Source: Spiroplasma alleghenense
Lineage (GTDB): Bacteria; Bacillota_I; Bacilli_A; Mycoplasmatales; Mycoplasmataceae
Reading direction: 5' to 3'
NCBI RefSeq assembly: GCF_003363775.1
Contig: NZ_CP031376.1
Location: 496,001 to 560,000 of the forward strand
Length of the DNA stretch: 64,000 nucleotides
The notes beneath the pieces were generated by a model. The model saw only the letters and a program-made list of their open reading frames with translations. It was not told the DNA's origin and ran no database searches. Positions 1 through 9,787 of the stretch are shown here, one piece after another. Both the position numbers and the translations under genes were made by a program. Numbering within the stretch: position 1 is the stretch's first letter; each line of letters opens with the position of its first letter.

Positions 1-282
1 AATTCAAACTTAGAAAGAATGATTAGTAATTTTTTCATTTGTACTGGAGCCGGAAGTCAAACAATGTTTTTTGAAAAAATGCAAAATCAAGTATTTGTAA
101 CAGGTGAGGGAAAATGAAATGAAGTAATTTTTGCTCAAGATAACAATAATGATTTAGTTTTGCTTGGTCATTATATGGAAAATTATTTTATAAAAGATAT
201 ATCAGAAAAAATTACAAAAGAATTTGGTAAAGAAATCAATGTAATCGAATTTGATGTCCAAAATGGATGAAAGAAATTCTAA
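1..282 (+). CDS. Nif3-like dinuclear metal-centre protein, 3' end only
   Basis: Only the last 93 residues are present; the gene begins outside the window. The stretch TGEGKWNEVIFAQDNN followed by LLGHYMENYF resembles the C-terminal part of the Nif3/YqfO family, where a conserved GH(Y/H)xxE segment provides metal ligands. Family members are hexameric proteins with a two-metal site and no settled biochemical role. One in-frame TGA is read as Trp in GKWNE. The stop codon overlaps the last four bases of the convergent ispH gene. In Bacillus the orthologue yqfO also lies beside ispH, which supports the call. The identification rests on the C-terminal motif and on context. Confidence 0.72.
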
Positions 283-1148
283 TAGTTTTCTAGGAATTTA
301 ATTACATCCAATTGTATAAAACTAGGTGTGCTAGCTCCCGCGGTCACAGCTACGTTTTTTATATTTCTAAGAATTTCTGGCTTAATATCACTTTTAGATT
401 GAATCAAGAGTGACTTGATGCCTTTTTTTGTACCAATTTCTACTAATTTATTAGAGTTGTTACTTTTTTTATCTCCAACCACCAATAGTAAATCAACTTC
501 GGATTGATTAAGTTTTAAAACAGCCTCTTGTCTTTCAAGAGTTGCATCACAAAGGTCATTTTTTATTAATGCTTTAGGATATTTTTCTTTTATTGCTTTA
601 AAAATAAATTCAGTATCTATTTTTGAAAGCGTAGTTTGGTTTGTGACAATTATTTTGCTATTTTCGATGACGTTTAGATCATTTACCTCATTTGCGCTAG
701 TAATTAAAGTTATTTTTTCACTGATGCTTGTAAGAGCGATTGTTTCAGGATGACTATTTTTGCCTACAAAAATAACTGATCAATTATTTTTCAGATAATC
801 ATTAATTAATTCCTCTGTTTTTAATACTCATTCACATTTTGTATCAACCACAATCAGTCCATTTTTTTCAGATTGATTGATAACTTTAGAATCAGTTCCA
901 TGAGCTGAAAAAATTACAACTGAACCACTCTCTAATTTTGAAACTAAATTAAGACGACTTTCATTCCTGTCATCTAGTAAAATAACTCCTAAATCTATAA
1001 ATTCTTTAACAATAATATCATTGTGTACAATTTTACCAATCATATAAATTTTTTTATCTGGGTACTTTTTGACTGTTTCTCTGGCAATTTTAATTGACTT
1101 AACAACTCCAAGGCAAAATCCCCTTGGAGTAACTCTTATAACATTCAT
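279..1148 (-). CDS. ispH: 4-hydroxy-3-methylbut-2-enyl diphosphate reductase (IspH/LytB)
   Basis: Last enzyme of the MEP isoprenoid pathway; it reduces HMBPP to IPP and DMAPP using a [4Fe-4S] cluster. The 289-aa product has the expected length. The three cluster cysteines are visible: Cys12 in RGFCLGV, Cys105 in VDTKCEW and Cys200 in NDLCDATLERQEAV. SAHGTDSKV matches the family AHG motif and NQTTLS the conserved TTLS substrate-site segment. In-frame TGA codons (Trp) split the frame in a standard-code translation. The start MNVIRVTPRGFC is the usual IspH N-terminus. The gene is convergent with the Nif3-like gene and divergent from the membrane protein at 1235. IspH presence implies the MEP pathway, whose other genes are not in this window. 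Confidence 0.95.
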
Positions 1149-1172
1149 TAAGCCACATCCTCGTTAAAATTA

Positions 1173-1219
1173 ATTTTACTTTAAAATATTAAAAAATTCT
1201 ATTATTTTACTTTAAAATA
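1173..1219. repeat. Two 16-bp direct repeats in the divergent ispH/membrane-protein promoter region
   Basis: The sequence ATTTTACTTTAAAATA occurs identically at 1173-1188 and 1204-1219, a 31-bp period, close to three helical turns. The pair occupies most of the 86-bp gap between the two divergent genes. It could hold operator sites or near-identical promoter cores; the sequence does not decide which. Confidence 0.5.
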
Positions 1220-1234
1220 AAAAGAGAGGTCATT

Positions 1235-1921
1235 ATGTTTAAAAAAATAATTAACGAGTTGAGAATAAATAAAAAAATTGCCCAAATTTTTTGACTTTTT
1301 GTTACTCTGATAATAATGCTGTTATTTTTAATAATAACTTGGAATGTTGCTGGAAATTTTGAGCGTGGTCAGAATGGTTTTAAATTGCTTCGTGGAGGAA
1401 TTTACTTTATTTTTGTTAATAATGCTAGTCGCGCTAGTCAGGGTTATATCATTAGCGGGGCTGTTCTGGCCTTTTTTCCAATGATAATAATTTTCCCAAT
1501 TTTTTATTTCAAAAGTACAAATTATTTAATTAACTTTAAAATTAAAAAATATTTCCCGCAAGTAATAAATTACTCTAGGTGAAGCAAAATGATTCATATG
1601 ATTATCTTAATTTTAATTTTTTTCACAATTGGTGCTATTATTACAACTTCAAACGGAGGGTCTCTAAAGCCTCGTGAAAGTTATAAGATTATTCTTTGAG
1701 CATTTGATATATCCAATATTGAAAAACACACTGCAGGTATTGGAATGTGATTAGTTTGCTTTGGTGCTATGATACCAACTTTAGTGCTTCTTATTTGAAT
1801 ATTATCAATTGGACTTTCTTTTGTATTTTCAAAATGAGGTAGCTATATTTCGGAAAAAAAAGCTTTAAAATTATCTAAAAAACAATCTCAAGAAAATCAG
1901 GAAAATAATGATATTATTTAA
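1235..1921 (+). CDS. Hypothetical four-helix membrane protein
   Basis: Not recognised. The 228-aa product has about four hydrophobic segments: near residues 18-40 (IFWLFVTLIIMLLFLIITW), 70-92, 120-137 and 165-192. The short hydrophilic C-terminus is Gln/Asn/Lys rich (SKKQSQENQENND). A Shine-Dalgarno AGAGAGG lies before the ATG. Several TGA codons are read as Trp inside membrane segments. It stands between the divergent ispH gene and tRNA-Ser, with 10 nt between its stop and the tRNA. No motif suggests a function. Confidence 0.8.
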
Positions 1922-1931
1922 TTATATATTC

Positions 1932-2019
1932 GGAAAGTTGTCAGAGTGGCCGAATGAGGCGGTCTCGAAAACCGTTGTTTGTAAAAGAACCCAGGGTTCG
2001 AATCCCTGACTTTCCGCCA
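1932..2019 (+). tRNA. tRNA-Ser(CGA)
   Basis: Class II tRNA with a long variable arm. The acceptor stem GGAAAGT (1932-1938) pairs with ACTTTCC (2009-2015), then discriminator G and an encoded CCA (2017-2019). The T arm AGGGTTCGAATCCCT contains the standard TTCGAAT loop. The anticodon loop CTCGAAA (1964-1970) gives anticodon CGA, reading UCG. The tRNA follows the membrane-protein gene closely and precedes the lipoprotein by 26 nt. Confidence 0.96.
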
Positions 2020-2045
2020 TAAAAAAATAAAAAGGGGGTTATTTT

Positions 2046-3020
2046 ATGCGAAAATTGACGCTAATTTTAGCTAGCTCAACATTCTTATTTGCATCAGGTG
2101 CATCTACTATTTCTTGCTATTATAACCCTAATGATAAAATGACTGATGCTGAAAAAATCGCATCAATTAAAAATATTTCAGATAAGGACATTGAGATTGC
2201 TGATTATGATTTTCCAACTTATTTTTCAGCAGAACTCCAAAGACAACTTGATGATAATTTTTCGGAGTTTTTTTCAGATCAAAAAATTGATGAAAAGACT
2301 CAGGTAGCATTAACAACAAATATTTCTACTGGAATTATTGCTAATGAGGCTTTTTCTCAACTAGCAAAGAAAAATAAAAAGTTCTCTTGAATGTTTTCTA
2401 AAACTAGAGAGCAAGGTAATCGATTTAGTTTTAATAACTTTAAAGTTGAAAATGTGCAAAATTCAATTAACTCAATGTTTGTTAATGAAAATGATTGAAT
2501 TACCAATGTAACATTTATGGATGAAGAATTAAAGCCTTGGCTACTATCACCTGAAATATTTGTTCCAGAAGATGAGGTTGTTGAGGAGAATTTTGATTCA
2601 AATGAAATTAATAAATCCCTAATTGATGATGAAAATAATGATGAAAATAATGATGAAAATGAATTATTTTATTACAATGTTGATTTATCAAAGTTAGAAA
2701 ATTATCCTAAATTTATTCGTTTTAATGTTTTGGGGAAAATAGCATATGATGATTATGGTAATGTTATTATTGAAGAATCTAATCCAGCAGCTATAGTTTA
2801 TGACAAAAGCGGAATACCGGTTAAAAGAGGGGAAACTACATTTGTTGATGACTTCGGACCAGTGGCACAGGGGACAATTACCTCGAGTAAAGCTTTAAGA
2901 ATTGCTGATAAATCTTTTGAAGATAATAATTACTATTCAATTTCAGCATCAACCTTAGATTACACTATTTCAATTTTTGATTTTTGAAATAATGTTTCAT
3001 ATTTTGAAGAATCACTTTAA
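2046..3020 (+). CDS. Lipoprotein of unknown function with an acidic repeat
   Basis: 324-aa secreted lipoprotein. The N-terminus MRKLTLILASSTFLFASGA is a signal peptide and the lipobox STISC puts the lipidated Cys at residue 24, so the protein should be anchored outside the membrane. The middle is very acidic, with D-E-N-N units encoded by a 12-bp tandem repeat at 2628-2660. No domain is recognised. It has a strong Shine-Dalgarno AAGGGGG. TGA codons at 2388 and 2985 are read as Trp. The TAA stop lies inside the transcription terminator hairpin. It lies just downstream of tRNA-Ser and could be cotranscribed with it. Confidence 0.85.
2628..2660 (+). repeat. 12-bp tandem repeat inside lipoprotein gene
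   Basis: Nearly three copies of GATGAAAATAAT encode D-E-N-N units in the acidic part of the lipoprotein. Gain or loss of a unit keeps the reading frame, so it would change protein length without switching the gene off. Confidence 0.75.
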
Positions 3021-3034
3021 AGTGATTCTTTTAT
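3007..3034 (+). terminator. Intrinsic terminator of the lipoprotein gene
   Basis: A perfect palindrome (AGAATCACTTT and its complement, 3008-3029) is followed by TTTTA. The stop codon of the lipoprotein gene lies within the stem. Confidence 0.8.
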
Positions 3035-3104
3035 ATTAATTTAGTAATTTTTAAGCAGCTTTTAACATGACTTACGATGTTAATTTCTTTAACTACTGCA
3101 AATA

Positions 3105-3113
3105 TGCTATAAT
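3105..3113 (+). promoter_or_regulatory. Extended -10 promoter of the DEAD-box helicase gene
   Basis: TGCTATAAT is a perfect extended -10 element (TGn-TATAAT) 24 nt before the helicase start codon, upstream of the ribosome site AGAGGTGAG. Confidence 0.7.
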
Positions 3114-3137
3114 TTATCAAGTTAAAGAGGTGAGAAC

Positions 3138-4505
3138 ATGAGTTTTGAAAGTTTTGGTTTTAAAAAATTTATAAATGATGCTTTAAATGAAATTGGTTTT
3201 AAAGAACCGACTTCGATACAAAGTCTTGTTATTCCTAAAATAAAAAAACACGCAAATATCGTAGCGCAAGCTCATACGGGAACCGGTAAAACTCATGCTT
3301 TTTTATTACCAATTTTAAATAATATTGATATTAATGAAGAAAAAACTCAAGCAGTTATAATTACTCCTACAAGAGAACTAGCTCGTCAAATATTTCAAAA
3401 TGCGAGCGAAATTATTAATTTTAACAAAAAGATTTCAAAAGCGATTTTTATTGGAGGACAAGATAGCCAAAAGCAGCAAGAACAACTGCATAAACAGCAA
3501 CCAATGCTTGTTGTGGGAACACCATCGCGTTTAAAAGAACTCTATGAGACAGGGGCTTTAAAAATAACTACAACAACTTTTGTTGTAATCGATGAATTTG
3601 ATATGATTTTTGATCTTGGATTTATTGATGAGATCGATTTTTTGCTTTCCAAAATGAAAGAGTCTGTTAATATATCTTTATTTTCAGCAACTTTACCAAA
3701 TGAATTAAAACCTTTTTTAGTTAAATATTTAAATAACGCTCTATTCATTGATGATTCTAAAAATAAGCCATCAAATAAGAATGTGGAGCATGCCTTAATA
3801 TGAACAAAAAACCGCGAAAATCAGTCAGTATTTAATAATTTAATAAACTCTATAAATCCTTATATAGTAATTATCTTTGTTAATCGTAAAGATCAAGTTA
3901 ATATGGTCAATGGTTGATTAAAGGATTTGGGAATAAATAATGTTGGTGAACTACACGCTGGACTAGACCCCAGAATCAGAGCAAGCATGCAAAAAAGAGT
4001 TCAAAATAATGAATTTAAATATATTATCGCAACCGATATGGCAGCAAGAGGTTTGGATATCAATGGAGTGAGTCATATTATTTCAATAGACTTGCCAAAT
4101 GATTTATCATACTACATTCATAGAAGTGGTCGAACTGGTAGAAATAATTTTACAGGTCAATCATTTGTGCTTCACAATTCAGACAATCAAAGTTCAATTG
4201 AACAATTGCAAAAAAATGGGGTTGAGTTTAAAAACTTTAAACTTATAGAAAATAATTTAGTAGAAATAAGTCCTAAAGCTAAAAAACCAAAATATTATAA
4301 CCCACTTTCACCAGGGGAGGTAGCTTCCAAAAAGGTTGTTGCCAAATATAAAAACGAAAAAGTTAAACCAAATTACAAGAAAAAACGTAAGGCCGAGTTA
4401 CTAGAAATTAAAAGAAAAATTCGTAGAGAACATATTAAAGAAAATATATCAAAAATTAAAAAAGAAAAATACCAAAAGCGTCGCCAAGATATTTTTGAAA
4501 ACTAA
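3138..4505 (+). CDS. DEAD-box ATP-dependent RNA helicase (CshB-like)
   Basis: 455-aa RNA helicase that unwinds RNA duplexes with ATP, likely in mRNA turnover, ribosome assembly or cold adaptation. Visible motifs: Q motif region FKEPTSIQ (22-29), motif I AHTGTGKT (45-52), PTRELA, motif II as DEFD rather than DEAD (about 151-154), SAT (about 180) and motif VI HRSGRTGR (about 327). The last 70 residues are strongly basic (KKKRKAELLEIKRKIRREH), a likely RNA-binding tail. TGA codons are Trp. In Bacillus, cshB lies in the same region as yqfO and ispH, so cshB orthology is plausible but inferred from context. The ribosome site is GAGGTGAG. Confidence 0.92.
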
Positions 4506-4533
4506 GAAATAGAAAAAAATGAGGTTGTATTCA

Positions 4534-6012
4534 ATGAACATTAGTAGCCGTATAAAAAAATTAATTGAGCAAATTTCTTTTGAAGTTTATGAAAAAGAAG
4601 AAATCTTTAAGCTAGCAATTTTAGCTATGCTTGGTGGAGAATCTATCTTTCTTTTAGGTAAGCCCGGAATCGCTAAGTCTTTGATTTCGCGAAGAGTTAA
4701 ATTTGCTTTAAAAGATGGTAAAAACTTTGAATATTTAATGTCTAAGTTTTCAACTCCAGAAGAAATTTATGGTCCAATTAATATAAAAGAATTACAAGAA
4801 GGAAGATATGTCAGAGTTATCGATGATTACTTACCAACAGCTAATGTAGGTTTTCTTGATGAGATTTGAAAGGCTGGTCCTAGTATTCAAAATACTCTTT
4901 TAACGATTATTAATGAAAAAATTTTTAGAAATGGTGGGCGCGATGTTAAAGTGCCGCTAAATCTTTTAATTTCAGCCTCAAATGAATTACCAACTCCTGG
5001 AGAGGGTCTAGAAGCTCTATATGACCGTTTCATTATTAGATATATTGCCGAGGGGCTTAAATCTAAGGAGAACTTTGAGCAACTTTTAGCGGGCGAATCT
5101 TCTTTGGATGTTGTTGTTGATCCAGAATTACAATTAACTAGTTTTGAACTTGATAAGTGAAAAAAAGAAATTCGTGAAGTAAAATTGTCTCGTGAGACAT
5201 TGGATTTTATTCACTATTTTAGAAATAAGTTGGTTCAAACAACTTCGGGTAGAGCTTATATTTCTGATCGAAGATGAAAAAAAATATCTGGACTTATCAA
5301 GACCAGTGCATTTTTTAATGGTCGATCAGAAACTGATTTACCAGACCTATTTTGTATTCCATATTGCATTTGAGACAACGAAGAAGAAGAAAAAGAATAT
5401 CGCAGTATTTTTAATAATGCTTTCTTGGAAAATTTTGGACAAGATTTTAGAGGTCAAAAAAATCAATTGTTAAATCAGGTTGATGCCCTTGCGATGCAAA
5501 TTAATCAAGTTGAAACTCAATTTTTAAGACTTACAGTTTATGATTCGCCATACAAAAGTAAAACCCAGGGTACCTATTATCGTATTTTAAATCCAGAATC
5601 TCAAGAAATGGCAAAATACTTATTCATCTCAGCAAGAGATTGGAATAAGTTGGCAGCGATTCCGGGAACTATGATGGAATTGCCGATTTTCTTTGGTTCA
5701 AGCGAAACAAAATACGAGGGCAGCAAAATCTCAAGAGTTCAATATCATAAGGCAAATCAAATTATGTTCCTTGATGACAACAAAAAGTTATTTTTAGAAA
5801 ATGATAATGCGGGTGAATACAACAAGGAAACGATTAAGTTAAACCAAAAAATGACAGAATTAGAAAACGACGTCAAAAATATTAGTTTGAATATGTATAA
5901 AATATATAAAAAATATACTAAGATGGAATGTATTTTCTTTGACAAAAATTATAACAAGCAAATTGCTTTGGCATTTGATGTTGATTCATCAGAGGAGTCA
6001 AAAGAAGAATAG
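4534..6012 (+). CDS. MoxR/RavA-type AAA+ ATPase
   Basis: 492-aa MoxR-family ATPase, probably a chaperone-like machine working with the VWA protein encoded next. Walker A is GKPGIAKS (42-49), Walker B is VGFLDEI (about 106-112), a sensor-type SASNELP follows near 147, and a GRAYISDRRWKK segment near 250 corresponds to the sensor-2 region. The C-terminal 190 residues hold a coiled-coil-like stretch and a region unlike the core; in RavA the C-terminus carries the LARA domain. An in-frame ATG at 4519 overlaps the Shine-Dalgarno GAGGT (4521-4525), so the ATG at 4534 is the better start. The downstream VWA gene begins 27 nt later, indicating one operon. Confidence 0.88.
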
Positions 6013-6039
6013 ATAATAAGATTAACTAAGAGGTGTCAA

Positions 6040-7659
6040 ATGAAACAGGTAACTTTAATTAATGATGATTTGTTTTTGAGTGAATTAAATAAATTAAAAC
6101 AAGAGGATCTTGATAATCAATTCTTCAAAGAATTTAAGACAAAAAATAAACAAGTTGCTAGACAATTTGATGAAAAGATTAGCGGATTTTATGACGGAAT
6201 AATGCAAAATAGCGCCAGTGTTATAAAGTTACCTCAAAAAGTTAATGAAGAAATTGCTTATTTTCATTATATTAGTGCCAAGTTAACTTTAATTAATATT
6301 TTAGATGATTTACCAATAATTAGAAAAAAACTGTTTCAATTAGATTCGCCAATGCTAGAAAATGTTGACGAAATTAATAATAAATTAATTAAAGGGGAAA
6401 TAAGCCCAGAATTCGCCTATAATGAATTTGTTACTAAATGAACCTTTATGTTGACTAAAAGAGTTGTTGATTATCGTTTGAAGACGATCCAAGATTTACG
6501 ATTCAATTACTTGGTTAATATCTATGATTTGGTTAATAACTATACCAAATTCAGCAAAGCACATAAAATGCTAAAAGAAACATTCGAAGATTTAACATCG
6601 ATTGATGATAATGATATTTTAAATAATTTAGATACTATTAATAAATTTTCAGACTATCTTTATAAAGATCGCTCAATTTTGAAAATTGCAGAGATTTTAG
6701 GTCGACTAAATGGTGAAGATGATAAGTATGAAATAAATATTACTCAAAAAATTTCTTATTATGAAACTGAGGTTAAACTTCCTTATAACCCAGAGGAAAT
6801 TGTCGGTATTACAGAATCAAAGGATTTAGAACATGTTTTACCTGCTGAATTAGGTTATTTATTTAACCCGATTCTTCAAACAATATTTTATAAAAAATTT
6901 TCAGAAAACAAACTCCAAACTTTCTTATTTCATAGTAAAGAGAAAATCACAGAAGAAGAATATGTGGATGTTGAGTTTGAAGCACCAATTCCTTTAAAAC
7001 AAGGAAAATTTATCATTTGTATTGATACAAGTCTTTCGATGGAAGGTTCAGGGGAGTTTATCGCTAAAGCATTAGCTTTAGCAATTTGCAAAGTAGCATT
7101 AAAGGAAAAGCGCGAAATCTTAATAATCAATTTTTCTGATTTTGAAATTGAAGAAATCGAGATAGATCCCCATAGTTTTCCAATTCAAAAAATACTAAAA
7201 TTCTTATCAAAGTCATTTTATGGTTCAACTAATGCTGTACCAGCTTTCATGATGGCTATCAAAAAGATGCATCAAGAGAAGTGAGAACGTGGAGATTTAT
7301 TGGTAATTTCGGATTTTATGTTAAAAGATATGCCAACTGAGATTCGTGAAAAAGTATTAGAGCTTAAAAATAACTATAACCGCTTCCACTCTGTCTTTGT
7401 CGGCAATAGTCCAAATAAAAACTTGCTGGATGTTTTTGATAATAATATGTATTATGATCCTGATGATCCTAAAGCTAGCGAACAAATTGTAAAGTCTTTA
7501 AATCAAACTTTAACAGGTTTAGATCGTCTTTCAGACGAAAAAATTGATCAACTTGAGAAAATTAATCAAGTTAATAAAGAATTGCGCGAAGAAGCAAAAA
7601 GTAGAAAAGTTATAAAAAATAAAGAAGGAAAAATTAATGGAAATAAAGGAAAGATCTAA
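6040..7659 (+). CDS. VWA-domain protein (ViaA-like partner of the AAA+ ATPase)
   Basis: 539-aa soluble protein. The C-terminal half has a von Willebrand A domain with a MIDAS signature DTSLS (about residue 328) in IICIDTSLSMEGSGEF, plus a downstream conserved GSTNAVPA stretch. The N-terminal half is helical and charged, as in ViaA. In E. coli, ViaA partners RavA; here the VWA gene follows the MoxR/RavA gene in the same order, so a two-component ATPase-VWA complex is a strong inference. The ribosome site is AGAGGTG. The 3' end overlaps the PPC-domain gene by 23 nt, suggesting translational coupling. What the pair acts on in Mollicutes is not shown by the sequence. Confidence 0.85.
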
Positions 7660-7999
7660 TCGAATTTTGGTAGTCCTAAATTCGGGTGAAAATATTAAAG
7701 ATATTATTACAGACGTAATTTTACAATATGGAATTATTGAGGCTTCAATTATTGGTTTTGGTTACATGAAGGAATTAGAATACGGTTACTTAGAAAAGGA
7801 AGACCCAATTTTTTATCAAAAAAGTTTTCAAAAAGAGACAGTTACCGTTTCAAGTTTTAATGGTTCAGTAACTGACCGTAATTTTCATATTCACTTATTT
7901 GGGGTTAACAAAAAAAACCAAAGTCTTGGAGGACACTTTATTAATGGCCTAGTGGGTGAAATGTTTTCAATCACAATTGACGTATTTAAAACAGAATAA
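7637..7999 (+). CDS. PPC/DUF296-domain protein
   Basis: 120-aa protein consisting of a single PPC (DUF296) domain. Family hallmarks are visible: RILVVLNSGENI near the N-terminus, IHLFGVNKKNQSLGGHFINGL with the conserved GGH segment, and a hydrophobic C-terminal strand. Bacterial PPC proteins are small trimers of largely unknown function; in plants the domain is fused to AT-hooks. The start lies inside the 3' end of the VWA gene and follows GAAGGA, so it is probably the third gene of the RavA/VWA operon. A functional link with that pair is inferred from coupling only. Confidence 0.8.
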   Translation: MEIKERSNRILVVLNSGENIKDIITDVILQYGIIEASIIGFGYMKELEYGYLEKEDPIFYQKSFQKETVTVSSFNGSVTDRNFHIHLFGVNKKNQSLGGHFINGLVGEMFSITIDVFKTE

Positions 8000-8071
8000 C
8001 ACTTATTGATTATAAATTGTCAACTAAAATGAGTTTTTAGTAAATGTTTATTAAAAAAACTTACTTTTTTG

Positions 8072-8100
8072 TTGAATTACATTTTTAATTAAAATATAAT
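8072..8100 (+). promoter_or_regulatory. Promoter for the nucleosidase-like gene
   Basis: TTGAAT (8072-8077) and TATAAT (8095-8100) are separated by 17 bp. Transcription would begin near 8107, giving a leader of about 68 nt that contains a stable hairpin. Confidence 0.65.
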
Positions 8101-8112
8101 CTAATTAGCATT

Positions 8113-8140
8113 TTATGTATTACTTCAAAGTAGTGCATAA
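8113..8140 (+). promoter_or_regulatory. Leader hairpin upstream of the nucleosidase-like gene
   Basis: A 12-bp stem (TTATGTATTACT with AGTAGTGCATAA, two G-U pairs) closes a TCAA loop. It lies at the very start of the predicted transcript and is followed by AAGGAG rather than a T-run, so it may stabilise the mRNA or control translation rather than terminate. No known riboswitch is recognised. Confidence 0.45.
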
Positions 8141-8174
8141 GGAGCGATAAGAAAAAATGAGGTGCAAAAAGATA

Positions 8175-9719
8175 ATGATAGGAATTATCTCAACAGCATA
8201 CTTCACATTGAAAGATCGTAAAGACATCAAGACTATTAAAAAGTACTGATGAAGAAATATGGTTATTCAAATTCTGAAGTATAGAGGAAAAACATTTATC
8301 ATAGCTACAATTGGTTATGGTAAAGCAAACGCCGCAATGGCAATTACTTACCTAATGGAAGAATACAAACAATTAGAAACTGTTCTTAACGTAGACTTAG
8401 CTTTATCAACAAATGATAAATTTGATACAACAGACACTGTTATGTCAACTAAATTTATTTACAGAGATGCAGATTTAACTGTTTTTAAAGACATTAAATA
8501 TGGACAAATCGTTCATGAACCAGAAGCTTTCCAATTTGATACTGAATTAGTACAAACTGTTAAAAACTTTAAATTAGGTGTTTCAGATGGAATTATCGGT
8601 ACTGCTGATATGTTAATCTACAACTCAAAACAATTTAAAGAAATGGTTGACAAATACGGACAAACAATTGATGTAATTGATACAGAAGCTGGAGCATTAG
8701 CTCAAGTTGCTAAAAAATCAACTGTTAACTTCTTAGCAATGAAAATTATGTACAACAACGCTCTAAGTCCATGAGACAATGATCCATTACATAAATTCAA
8801 AATTTACGAAACAACAAACACTTTGAAATTCTTACTAATAAGATTACTTAACTTATTATCTTCAAAACTTGTTCTAGACTTTAGCAAAAACTCACTTGAT
8901 GAATTAGACATTATTAATGACTTATTCGAAATTGAACACGATGCTTGAGTAAAACGTTTCAGCCCAGCTGCAACTCAATTACTTTCAGGAACAGGACCAT
9001 CATTGATGGCACTTGATGCTAAAGGTTTAAAACCAGAAGCAATTGACTTAGTTGAAGTTCTAAAACAAAAAGTTGAAGAAGAAGGACCAAGTAAAATTAT
9101 TTTAGGAGAAGATGAATGAAAACATGCTCCTAAAAAATGATTGAAAAAAATTATGTTCTTAGAAAACATGCACGTAAACGAAGATGAATTGTTATGAAAC
9201 CGTTCAGCAAAATACGATGTTAAAGCAGAAAAAATCTTCACAATTGAAGAAACTGCTAAAGCAATCGCAAAAACTATCGCTGACCGTTCACAAGACAAAT
9301 CATCATATGCATACGATGGAACTACTGCACAAAACAAATACCTTATGGTAACTTGTGACCCATTAGTTTCTTTCTACATTACAAATAACCAAACTCACGA
9401 GTTTGTTGAAGAAAGAAAATTTGGTAGTGAATTAGTTGTTAACGAATTTATGAAATACTTAAATAACGATTTAAAAGATGTTGAATCACCATTTACAAAA
9501 ATCGCAATTCTATTTAAAATTCCAGCAATCGGAAACAGAAAAATTCCAGTATTCATCGAAACTGCTAAAAAAGCTAACCAACCAATTAAATTCTTAGGTT
9601 ACTCAGAATCTAACCAACAAAAATATACAGTTGTAGATATTTCAAGAAATGACTACGACCCAATTAAAGTTGGATCATTCAAAGTAACAATTAGACTAAA
9701 AACTGAATTAGCTAAATAA
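8175..9719 (+). CDS. Nucleosidase-like (MTAN fold) protein with a long unknown C-terminal region
   Basis: 514 aa. Residues 1-200 resemble methylthioadenosine/S-adenosylhomocysteine nucleosidase: MIGIIST, IGYGKANAAMAITYL, DADLTVFKDIKYGQ, and DTEAGALAQV matching the EMEATAIAHV region of E. coli MTAN. The position of catalytic Glu12 is not Glu, and the catalytic Asp197 region (SDVA) reads NNAL, so hydrolysis is doubtful although the ribose-binding Glu remains. Residues 200-514 match nothing I recognise. Codon usage is smooth and A-ending, suggesting good expression. ATG 8157 is an in-frame alternative; 8175 fits the family N-terminus and follows GAGGT (8159-8163). A terminator follows directly, so it is a single-gene unit. 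Confidence 0.7.
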
Positions 9720-9722
9720 CAA

Positions 9723-9749
9723 AAAGAAGCCTTAGGGTTTCTTTTTTTT
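9723..9749 (+). terminator. Intrinsic terminator after the nucleosidase-like gene
   Basis: AAAGAAGCC pairs with GGTTTCTTT (one G-U) around a TTAG loop and runs into a T tract. Confidence 0.8.
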
Positions 9750-9787
9750 AACTTTTTCCAGTAAAATTAAACTATTGTGAGGTAGAT

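Noticed and set aside
4519-4533. ATG at 4519 as start of the RavA-like ATPase
   Set aside because: It overlaps the GAGGT ribosome site; ATG 4534 is at the right distance.
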